From Candidatus Saccharimonadota bacterium (GTDB taxonomy: Bacteria > Patescibacteriota > Saccharimonadia > Saccharimonadales > UBA4665), in assembly GCA_029288515.1 (NCBI GenBank), contig JARIHB010000129.1:1-11478 (forward strand): a DNA stretch of 11,478 bases, given 5' to 3'. The position numbers were made by a program, and so were the translations under genes. Under the pieces are notes generated by a model. That model was not told where the DNA came from, made no database searches, and saw only the letters and a program-made list of their open reading frames with translations. Numbering within the stretch: position 1 is the stretch's first letter; every line of letters starts with the position of its first letter. Shown piece by piece: positions 1-5,836 of this stretch.

Positions 1-435
1 GAACGGTACAGTGTGCATGCTGCCGATACGCAGCAGCTTAAAGATTTGTTCGGCGTATCATCGGCTGCCGCCCATAAGCGTCTGCACGAGCTTGAATCAC
101 AAGCTGCGGCCGAAGGCCTCGGCGATCCAAAACAGCTCAATACCAGCACGACGCACGTCAGCCACCTTTGGCGGCGCAGCACCGAAGGATGTACCGCATG
201 CGACCATACCGGCTATTACGGCCAAATTGCCATTACCGAAGTGCTCGCTAACACCGAACACGTCCAGAAAGGCATACTCAGCCCGGAGGTATCGTCGGTA
301 CCCGCGCTGCAAAAGCAAGCACTTAAGGATGGATTTGTGCCCATGGCATTAGACGGCCTAGTAAAAGTACTGCGCGGCTTAACCGACATCGACGAAGTGC
401 TGCGGGCTACCTATACTGTCAACGAAGTTGCTTGA
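1..435 (+). CDS. Type IV pilus assembly / type II secretion ATPase (PilB/GspE family), C-terminal part
   Basis: The frame is open to base 1 and ends at TGA 433-435, so this is the last 144 codons of a longer gene; the GTG at 13 is internal. PilB/GspE proteins are cytoplasmic hexameric ATPases that drive pilin polymerisation. Visible here is the end of the family's zinc-binding insertion (GCTACDHTGYYGQ, matching the usual GCxxCxxTGYxGR) followed by IAITEVL, and the typical ending in which a GFVPMALDGL stretch leads to a KVLRGLTDIDEVLRAT-type helix. Only one CxxC pair is seen; its partner normally lies before the RxY segment at the left edge and would be outside the window. The Walker motifs are also outside. 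The next gene is a prepilin 32 bp downstream, which supports a pilus role. PilB, GspE and PilT-like relatives cannot be told apart from this part alone. Confidence 0.88.
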   Translation, partial: ERYSVHAADTQQLKDLFGVSSAAAHKRLHELESQAAAEGLGDPKQLNTSTTHVSHLWRRSTEGCTACDHTGYYGQIAITEVLANTEHVQKGILSPEVSSVPALQKQALKDGFVPMALDGLVKVLRGLTDIDEVLRATYTVNEVA

Positions 436-459
436 CCACGCAGTAGTCGCCATTATAAT
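432..459 (+). promoter_or_regulatory. Promoter of the prepilin gene, leaderless type
   Basis: The -35 TTGACC (432-437) and -10 TATAAT (454-459) are separated by 16 bp. The -35 overlaps the TGA stop of the upstream ATPase gene. The ATG at 468 lies 8 nt after the -10, so transcription should begin within about 2 nt of the start codon, and no Shine-Dalgarno is present. This implies the pilin can be transcribed separately from, and at a higher level than, the ATPase. Confidence 0.72.
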
Positions 460-467
460 CAAATAGA

Positions 468-959
468 ATGAATACACCTTCTGCACACAACCAACGCGGT
501 TTTACCATTATCGAACTACTGATTGTAACAGTTTTACTGCTCATCCTGGCCTCAATCATTGCTCTTACATACAACGGCGTACAAACCAAAAACCGTAACG
601 CTGAGCGTCAAAATACTATTGATACCATTCAGGGCCAAATGGAAGCCTACTACGCTAAATACAATACCTACCCCACACTGGCCGATTTAAACAACACTAA
701 CTGGCGCAGCAAGAACACTAAGGATCTGGGCGGCGATATACTGCGCGACCCAAAGTGGAACCCGGGCACCCAGCAATGTACCAGCACTGGCACACACAAA
801 GCTATCGCCGCCAACCAGCCGGCAGATCATTGCTACAGCTACCAGGTCACTAGCGCTGATGCCGGCGCATGTGACAACCGCAAGACCAATTGCGCTCATT
901 ACACACTTACCGCCCGGCTAGAAGGCGGCGATAAGTACGTCAAAAGCAGCTTAAATTAA
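468..959 (+). CDS. Type IV prepilin-like protein with N-terminal methylation motif
   Basis: This 163-residue protein has a class III/type IVa prepilin signal: a short 11-residue leader ending RG, then F12, with Glu16 as the conserved E5 of the mature protein (GFTIIELLIV). A prepilin peptidase would cut between G11 and F12. Residues 12-35 form the hydrophobic helix that anchors in the membrane and packs in the pilus core. The globular part has an AERQ-type amphipathic helix, an AYYAKYNTYPTLADL segment typical of pseudopilin-like folds, and four cysteines (104, 122, 135, 142) that could form two disulfides. It follows the PilB-type ATPase directly, so it is probably a major or minor pilin of the same pilus, used for host attachment, twitching or DNA uptake. 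The stop TAA overlaps the stop of the convergent gene by 4 nt (956-959). Confidence 0.92.
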   Translation: MNTPSAHNQRGFTIIELLIVTVLLLILASIIALTYNGVQTKNRNAERQNTIDTIQGQMEAYYAKYNTYPTLADLNNTNWRSKNTKDLGGDILRDPKWNPGTQQCTSTGTHKAIAANQPADHCYSYQVTSADAGACDNRKTNCAHYTLTARLEGGDKYVKSSLN

Positions 960-1729
960 TCTTCGTCTTCGTTAGGATCCACCGGACGGCCGTTCTTGAA
1001 AGCCTCGACGGCATTATTCAACACTGCAACTTGCTTCTTTGGGTTCGAAGCGTAAGCAAAGCGATAGGTGGTTTCATCACCTTCGGTTGACAGCCTGATG
1101 GTGCCATAATTAAAAATAGAGGCAATAATACCGCCCTGATGAAAACTTGCATCTTCAATGTTCGCCAGACTTACCGTCTGCTCGCGCTTGTTAAACAGTG
1201 ATGTTTGAATCTCCTGAATAACACTCTCGTTGGTTAGAAAAAATCGGTTGCTGTTGTATACGTATGAAGCCACCATAGCGCCGAGCACCGTCAGAAAGCT
1301 CATAATGCCGGCGCCCACAATGGCCGCACTCTTTATGGCGGTATCATCACCGCTGCTTACTAGGTCAGCACCGGCACTGTTTGGTGCTATAAACATGGTA
1401 AGGAATGCGATAAATGCCAGGATCAGCACCGTGGCAATGAACCATATACGCAGCAAACCGATCGGGTGGCGGCGCACAGCACTGATGATGTACTCGCCCT
1501 TGCTCAAATTCAGCCAGGGATACTTTATAAGTGATTCTTTATGGTGGCGCTGTATACGGTCCGAAATCGGTTGCTCGATTGGATCGATTGGCCGGGCGAA
1601 GTATACGAGGTTTGGTGGCTGTTCACCGGACTGAGCGTACAGCGGACGGCCGTCGCGGTCATAGGCGACCGGCTCCGGCTGCTTGCCGGCTTTCTGTTGA
1701 GCCTGCTGGGATGGTTGTGTCTTATTCAT
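956..1729 (-). CDS. PH-domain (bPH2/DUF304-like) membrane protein
   Basis: 257 residues. The N-terminus (1-60) is hydrophilic, rich in Gln and Pro, and probably disordered. A conserved-looking YPWLNLSKGE segment (70-79) precedes two predicted membrane helices at about 91-114 and 134-158. The cytoplasmic C-terminal domain (about 160-245) reads like a bacterial PH domain of the YdbS/YdbT type: NRFFLTNESVI, then a VSLANIEDASF strand pair, FNYGTIRL, and an ASNPKKQ loop before the final helix. The family's exact role is not settled; members sit in membranes and may take part in membrane stress or lipid binding. The tail is acidic (NEDED). The start ATG 1727-1729 is 6 nt after a perfect TATAAT, with no Shine-Dalgarno. 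It lies 16 bp downstream of ruvB but appears to have its own promoter. Confidence 0.8.
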   Translation of the reverse strand: MNKTQPSQQAQQKAGKQPEPVAYDRDGRPLYAQSGEQPPNLVYFARPIDPIEQPISDRIQRHHKESLIKYPWLNLSKGEYIISAVRRHPIGLLRIWFIATVLILAFIAFLTMFIAPNSAGADLVSSGDDTAIKSAAIVGAGIMSFLTVLGAMVASYVYNSNRFFLTNESVIQEIQTSLFNKREQTVSLANIEDASFHQGGIIASIFNYGTIRLSTEGDETTYRFAYASNPKKQVAVLNNAVEAFKNGRPVDPNEDED

Positions 1730-1735
1730 GCCGCT

Positions 1736-1762
1736 ATTATAACACCTACGTGTCGCTGTCAG
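1736..1762 (-). promoter_or_regulatory. Promoter of the PH-domain gene, extended -10, leaderless type
   Basis: On the minus strand, TATAAT (1741 to 1736) is preceded by TGT, an extended -10. CTGACA (1762 to 1757) is a possible -35 with a short 15-bp spacer, lying inside the end of ruvB. Six nt separate the -10 from the ATG at 1729, so the predicted transcript starts at the A of ATG. The -10 lies entirely within the 16-bp gap after the ruvB stop. Confidence 0.72.
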
Positions 1763-2771
1763 CCGGTGGCGTGCGTCCTAAATGCCGGTATGCCTTATAC
1801 GTTACCCGGCGGCCACGCGGCGTACGCTCCAGCAGGCCGATCTGCATCAGATACGGCTCTATAAAGTCTTCAATAGTGCTTCGCTCTTCAGCGGTTAATG
1901 CCGCCAGTGTTTCAACGCCCACCGGCCCGCCTTTATAACTGTCGATAATAGCCGTTAGGAGCATACGGTCTGCCGGGTCAAGGCCCAGCTCATCAACTTC
2001 CAGCATAATCAGTGCCCGTCCGCCGATAGTGGTATCGATTATGCCGTCACCATTTACGTCAGCATAATCGCGCACACGCTTTAGCAGCCGGTTGGCAATC
2101 CGCGGCGTCAAGCGGGCGCGGTGCGCTAATTCCAAAGCTGCATCACGACGAATAGCAACGTTCAAAATGCCGGCAGCGCGTTCAATAATCTGCCTGATCT
2201 CGTCGGGTGTGTAGAATTCCAACCGATGAATATGGCCAAAGCGGTCACGCAGCGGTGCGGCCAGATTACCAGTACGCGTTGTCGCGCCTATCAGCGTAAA
2301 CTTCGGCACATCAAGCCGCAAGCTGCGCGCGCTGGGCCCTTTGCCTAGCATGATATCCAGTTTGAAGTCTTCCATTGCTGAATACAACACCTCTTCCACG
2401 TTCCGGTTCAGGCGGTGTATTTCGTCAATAAATAGAATGTCACCGTCACTCAAATTGGTCAGCAGACTGGCCAGATCGCCAGCCCGTTCTATTGCCGGAC
2501 CAGACGTTACCCGTATCTGCGACCCCATCTCATGGGCAATGACACTTGCCATGGTAGTTTTACCGAGCCCGGGTGGACCATATAGCAATACGTGGTCGAG
2601 CGGTTCGCCACGCTTCTTCGCGGCTTCTATGGCAAGGTTCAGGTTCTGCTTAAGGCGGCCCTGACCGATGTAACTGGCAAAATCGCGCGGGCGCAGGGTA
2701 ACCTCTAGCAGCACCTCCTCCTGTTCGGCGTCTTCGCTGAGCGTTGTGTTTACGATCCTATCTATTGCCAT
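1746..2771 (-). CDS. ruvB: Holliday junction branch migration ATPase RuvB
   Basis: RuvB is the AAA+ hexameric motor that pulls DNA through the RuvA-bound Holliday junction. Numbering from ATG 2771 (341 residues): Walker A GPPGLGKT at 65-72, Walker B with D116-E117 in LFIDEIH, sensor I around GATTRTGN (162-169), and an LRDRFG arginine-finger region near 174-179. The C-terminal winged helix shows the signatures GGPVG, TIEDFIEPYL and RTPRGR. Length is normal for the family. A GTG at 2777 is in frame, but it lies only 3 nt after the TATAAT, upstream of the expected transcription start. ATG 2771 is therefore preferred; it is 9 nt after the -10. Order on this strand is ruvC, ruvA, ruvB. The stop is TAG. 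Confidence 0.97.
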   Translation of the reverse strand: MAIDRIVNTTLSEDAEQEEVLLEVTLRPRDFASYIGQGRLKQNLNLAIEAAKKRGEPLDHVLLYGPPGLGKTTMASVIAHEMGSQIRVTSGPAIERAGDLASLLTNLSDGDILFIDEIHRLNRNVEEVLYSAMEDFKLDIMLGKGPSARSLRLDVPKFTLIGATTRTGNLAAPLRDRFGHIHRLEFYTPDEIRQIIERAAGILNVAIRRDAALELAHRARLTPRIANRLLKRVRDYADVNGDGIIDTTIGGRALIMLEVDELGLDPADRMLLTAIIDSYKGGPVGVETLAALTAEERSTIEDFIEPYLMQIGLLERTPRGRRVTYKAYRHLGRTPPADSDT

Positions 2772-2780
2772 CGTCACTAC

Positions 2781-2786
2781 ATTATA
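2781..2786 (-). promoter_or_regulatory. -10 element of ruvB
   Basis: A perfect TATAAT on the minus strand lies in the 51-bp gap between the ruvA stop and ruvB, 9 nt before ATG 2771. I could not find a good -35 at 15-19 bp and there is no TGn extension, so the call rests on the hexamer and the position shared with neighbouring genes. Confidence 0.6.
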
Positions 2787-2822
2787 GCGTAAAAGTATAC
2801 CGTAAGCTGTTTGCAGGTCTGG

Positions 2823-3407
2823 CTACTTCTTTGTAGTAAGTGCCAGGCGGATGCGTGCCTCGGTCGGCAAGTCTGCCGGCACCCCGGCGAGTGCTGCCGC
2901 GGCGTCTGCCGGGGAATAGCCCAAGGCTACGAGAGCTTCGGCAGCCTCATCTTTATATACAGCCTGCGTTGATTGCAGCAGGCCGGTTGAAGCAAGATCG
3001 ACGCCTTCCAAGCCGACTTTATCTTTCAGCTCTACAACGATACGCTCTGCTACACGCTTGCCTACGCCGTTAGCTTTTTGGATAGACTTCACATCGCCCG
3101 TAGCTATATACGAACGGACGTCATTTGCCGTCCCAATACTTAACACGTTAAGTGCCATTTTCGGTCCCACGCCGTTTACGTCAAGCAGCTGCATAAAGAG
3201 CCGCTTGGTGTCGAGGCTAATGAAGCCGTATAGGTCATAAGCTGCTTCACGGATATGCTCATATACGTATACTTTTGTCTGTTCGCCCTGAGGCAGACGG
3301 CCATAATCTTCGTTTGTCACCAGCAGACCGTAGCCTACGCCGTGCACATCCAGCACCACCGTATCAATGGTTTTTTCAGCGATTACCCCCGTCAGTGTCG
3401 CAATCAT
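2823..3407 (-). CDS. ruvA: Holliday junction DNA-binding protein RuvA
   Basis: RuvA binds four-way junctions as a tetramer and loads RuvB. The 194-residue protein has the usual three domains. An N-terminal OB fold (1-65) starts MIATLTGVI and includes the DVHGVGYGLLV strand and the E-HIREAAYDLYGF segment. Two helix-hairpin-helix motifs follow in domain II (DVNGVGPKMALNVLS and KANGVGKRVAERIV). A short domain III ends the protein (EAAEALVALGYSPADAAAAL), the part that contacts RuvB. Length is close to the E. coli protein (203). The start ATG 3405-3407 lies 7 nt after a CATAAT -10. The stop is TAG at 2823-2825. Confidence 0.97.
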   Translation of the reverse strand: MIATLTGVIAEKTIDTVVLDVHGVGYGLLVTNEDYGRLPQGEQTKVYVYEHIREAAYDLYGFISLDTKRLFMQLLDVNGVGPKMALNVLSIGTANDVRSYIATGDVKSIQKANGVGKRVAERIVVELKDKVGLEGVDLASTGLLQSTQAVYKDEAAEALVALGYSPADAAAALAGVPADLPTEARIRLALTTKK

Positions 3408-3414
3408 GGATAGT

Positions 3415-3443
3415 ATTATGCCCGCTGCCGGCTATTTACGCAA
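3415..3443 (-). promoter_or_regulatory. Promoter of ruvA, leaderless type
   Basis: On the minus strand, TTGCGT (3443 to 3438) and CATAAT (3420 to 3415) are separated by 17 bp. The -35 overlaps the ruvC stop codon (3436-3438). The -10 ends 7 nt before ATG 3407, and there is no Shine-Dalgarno. Confidence 0.55.
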
Positions 3444-3912
3444 AGTTCGCCGAACTGGCGTGGGTGAGCGCAGTCGCCAGGGCGTCGGCGGCATCGTCGG
3501 GCTTCGGTGCTTCTTTGAGTTTTAATAGCACTCGCACCATCTCCTGCATCTGTTTTTTATCGGCCTTGCCGTAGCCGGTTATTGCCTGCTTGATCTGCAT
3601 GGGCGTGTACTCGAATATCGTGAGCTGCGCCTGCATAGCGCACAACAGCACTACGCCGCGGGCCTGGGCAACGGTCATAGCCGTGGTAACGTTGCGGGCA
3701 AAAAACAATTTCTCAACCGACATAATCTGCGGCTTGGTATGGACGATAATATCAGTCAATTCATCGTAAATAGTCAGCAACCGTACGGCGTCGTCTTCGT
3801 GCACCGGCGTGCGTATAACGCCGGCATCTACCAGCTGCACGCTGCGGCGTTTTACCTCAATGACGCCAAATCCCAGTATGCCGGTGCCTGGGTCGATGCC
3901 CATTATCCTCAT
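3436..3912 (-). CDS. ruvC: Holliday junction resolvase RuvC
   Basis: RuvC is the dimeric endonuclease that cuts Holliday junctions symmetrically; the fold is RNase H-like. The 158-residue protein has all four expected acidic catalytic residues: D7 in GIDPGTG, E67 in SVEKLFF, and D140 and D143 in KPDDAADALA. The FFARN segment after the catalytic Glu carries the aromatic residues that probe the junction centre. The Y-GKADKKQ loop (114-121) matches the family's basic DNA-contact region. Length is slightly short (E. coli 173) because the tail is trimmed. ATG 3912 is preferred over an internal ATG at 3903 because it lies 7 nt after TATACT and keeps the first beta strand. It is followed 28 bp later by ruvA. 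Confidence 0.97.
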   Translation of the reverse strand: MRIMGIDPGTGILGFGVIEVKRRSVQLVDAGVIRTPVHEDDAVRLLTIYDELTDIIVHTKPQIMSVEKLFFARNVTTAMTVAQARGVVLLCAMQAQLTIFEYTPMQIKQAITGYGKADKKQMQEMVRVLLKLKEAPKPDDAADALATALTHASSANFA

Positions 3913-3919
3913 ACTCTGT

Positions 3920-3925
3920 AGTATA
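3920..3925 (-). promoter_or_regulatory. -10 element of ruvC
   Basis: TATACT on the minus strand lies 7 nt before ATG 3912, in the gap after the HExxH gene. No convincing -35 was seen at normal spacing. Spacing to the start codon fits the leaderless pattern of the window. Confidence 0.5.
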
Positions 3926-3929
3926 CCGC

Positions 3930-5054
3930 TTACACGCCGTCGCGCCAGCGTGCGAGACCCAGATGGGCGCCGTCCTTCGTTTTCTCGTACGCTCTAATGC
4001 CGTCAACAGCCCTAGTGAGGCCTAGGTCCTGGCCGAGATTTACGGCAGCTTCAGGAGTTATCCTAGGTTCCACTGTGCGTAGCTTTGCAAAGCCCCGTAC
4101 TCCGAAGCTATCTTTGAGCATCGAGTTTAGCTCACTGTCATACCCAAATAAAGCCCGGGTCATGACTCGTCTCATTTCTTCCGGATCCATATGCTGACGG
4201 CGCATGGTTGTCTGGATAGTGTCCGACATGATCGCACTATTATATGCATGGCTATACATAAACGACTGCTCAGGTGTAGCATCCGACCCCACCGCATCGG
4301 TTACAAATTCATTCATGCCACCGCCGCGCGATACGATTTTCCCGTCTTTTACGACCTGCCGCGCCAATCCAGACTCCGCCACCACCATACCATTGGGAAG
4401 ACGAGCCCTGCGCAAATCCGTCACCACCACCATTTGTCGCGCCAGGTCATGAGTGGTTTCGTGGGCAATAGTGCTCGGGATGTGTGCCTCACGGTCCAAG
4501 ACTATGCCCAAGCCTGTAGCGTGCAAAGCATGACGACCGACTGAACCGGTTATGCCGTTATAAACTTCAAGATTCCACGCCCTCTCCGCGCGTGTATTGA
4601 ACACGTGGTGTATCTTATAGACATCTTCGTCAGCTGGCCCGGGACGGTCGCTGATATCCACGTGTGCCTGCGCGGCCAGTTCGCCGATACGGTTTCGCAC
4701 CACATCAATTAGACCTCTCTCTTGTTCAGTAAGCCTCTCCTGCTTAGGATACGGAATCCGGCGCTTCAGGAGATATGTCTCCGCACTTTCCTCGCTCAGC
4801 GGGTTCCCTTCTGCATCTAGCAGCGTAAATTGTGGTGGCCGTAATAGAGGGCCGGCATACAGGCTGGCAGACGAAAAGCCTCGCCCCTCCGCTCTTAGTT
4901 CGGCATAGGCCCGGGGCGTGTCCGCAGGAGGAGACTGGTCGGGCGGCAAGTAATGCATACCTTCTAGCGGGCCGGCAGTGCCCGTGAATAAGGTATCGCT
5001 GCATGGATCAGGGCTTTCGAAAGGCCGATCGGGTTTGTCCGGCGTCCCAAACAT
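3930..5054 (-). CDS. Uncharacterised protein with HExxH zinc-metallopeptidase motif
   Basis: I do not recognise the family. From ATG 5054 the protein has 374 residues. It carries HETTH at 198-202, preceded by hydrophobic IPSTIA as in zincin active-site helices (two His zinc ligands, Glu base). About 47 residues later, GGGMNEFVTDAVG holds E249, a plausible third ligand of the gluzincin type. The N-terminal 75 residues are rich in Pro and Gly and look disordered; I see no signal peptide, lipobox or membrane helix, so it may be cytoplasmic or exported by another route. The C-terminal third is helical with many charged residues. A GTG at 5075 is in frame, but TATAGT (5067 to 5062) lies downstream of it and exactly 7 nt before ATG 5054, so the shorter start is chosen. 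It sits between yebC and ruvC with its own promoter, and the neighbours do not reveal its substrate. Confidence 0.75.
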   Translation of the reverse strand: MFGTPDKPDRPFESPDPCSDTLFTGTAGPLEGMHYLPPDQSPPADTPRAYAELRAEGRGFSSASLYAGPLLRPPQFTLLDAEGNPLSEESAETYLLKRRIPYPKQERLTEQERGLIDVVRNRIGELAAQAHVDISDRPGPADEDVYKIHHVFNTRAERAWNLEVYNGITGSVGRHALHATGLGIVLDREAHIPSTIAHETTHDLARQMVVVTDLRRARLPNGMVVAESGLARQVVKDGKIVSRGGGMNEFVTDAVGSDATPEQSFMYSHAYNSAIMSDTIQTTMRRQHMDPEEMRRVMTRALFGYDSELNSMLKDSFGVRGFAKLRTVEPRITPEAAVNLGQDLGLTRAVDGIRAYEKTKDGAHLGLARWRDGV

Positions 5055-5061
5055 ACCAGTC

Positions 5062-5089
5062 ACTATACCAGACACACCGACACGGACAA
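5062..5089 (-). promoter_or_regulatory. Promoter of the HExxH gene, extended -10, leaderless type
   Basis: On the minus strand TTGTCC (5089 to 5084) is followed after 16 bp by TATAGT (5067 to 5062), itself preceded by TGG (extended -10). Seven nt separate it from ATG 5054. The element lies inside the longer reading frame that would begin at GTG 5075, which argues against that start. Confidence 0.65.
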
Positions 5090-5108
5090 GTTGTTACGGC
5101 TTACTGAG

Positions 5109-5834
5109 TTATGGCAGCAGATTTTCAGCGATGTCGAAATTGACGTGCGTGTTGGTAACGTCGTCAATGTCTTCCAAGGCGTCCATCAGACGCATAATTT
5201 TGCCGGCGGTTGCTTCGTCGGTAACCTCGATGGTGGCGTTTGGCACGTAGGTCAGCTCGGCTTCTTTTACTTCTAAGCCTTGGTCACGTAATGCGTCGCG
5301 CACCTTTGCCAGCGCGGTGGGTTCGGTGTAAATAACCGACTCCTCACCCTCTTCCTGCACGTCCTCTGCACCGGCTTCCAGTACCTGCATCATAAGATCA
5401 TCACCGGTGCCGGCTATACGGATCATACCCTTACGGTCGAACTGGAATGCCACTGCCCCTTTCTCAGCGATATTGCCGCCGTGCTTACTAAAGGCCAAAC
5501 GTACTTCAGGGTAGGTGCGGTTGATATTGTCGGTGGCAACTTCTGCTAAAATCGCTACCCCGCCCGGACCGTAGCCCTCGTAGGTCAGTTCCTGCAGCTG
5601 GGCTGCGTTTTTATCGGCCACGCGCTGGATAGCGCGCTCGATGTTAGCAGTCGGCATGTTAGCAGCCTTGGCTTTGTCGATAGCCAGGCGCAAGCTGAAA
5701 TTCACAGACGGGTCAGTACCGGCGCGCGCCGCAATAGCAATCGCGTTGCCCAACTTTGTAAAGACAGCGCCGCGGGCAGCGTCTTTAGCGCCCTTTTCGC
5801 GCTTAATAGTCGACCATTTGGAGTGTCCAGACAT
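5109..5834 (-). CDS. yebC: YebC/PmpR (TACO1) family protein
   Basis: YebC-family proteins were first described as DNA-binding regulators (PmpR); members including TACO1 have since been linked to translation, notably of proline-rich stretches. The 241-residue protein is full length. It starts MSGHSKWSTIKREKGAKDAARG, the family hallmark, followed by the three-helix N-terminal domain with F-KLGNAIAIAARAG and NMPTANIERAI. The second domain has the YEGYGPGGVAI signature and then TDNINRTYPEVR and SKHGGNIAEKGAVAFQF. The C-terminal ferredoxin-like domain ends the protein. The start ATG 5832-5834 lies 2 nt after the comEC stop and has a clear Shine-Dalgarno; no promoter was seen in front of it, so it is probably translated from the comEC transcript. 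Confidence 0.97.
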   Translation of the reverse strand: MSGHSKWSTIKREKGAKDAARGAVFTKLGNAIAIAARAGTDPSVNFSLRLAIDKAKAANMPTANIERAIQRVADKNAAQLQELTYEGYGPGGVAILAEVATDNINRTYPEVRLAFSKHGGNIAEKGAVAFQFDRKGMIRIAGTGDDLMMQVLEAGAEDVQEEGEESVIYTEPTALAKVRDALRDQGLEVKEAELTYVPNATIEVTDEATAGKIMRLMDALEDIDDVTNTHVNFDIAENLLP

Positions 5835-5836
5835 AT

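Noticed and set aside
11..352. Plus-strand reading frame overlapping the PilB/GspE fragment
   Set aside because: Shadow in another frame; the composition (Ser/Arg/Pro rich) is not protein-like and the overlapping frame has clear family motifs.
1531..1938. Long plus-strand reading frames across the PH gene and ruvB ends
   Set aside because: Antisense to two well-supported genes; Arg/Gly-rich text with no domain and no promoter or ribosome site.
2772..2777. GTG 2777 as the ruvB start
   Set aside because: Only 3 nt after the TATAAT, upstream of the expected transcription start; ATG 2771 is better placed.
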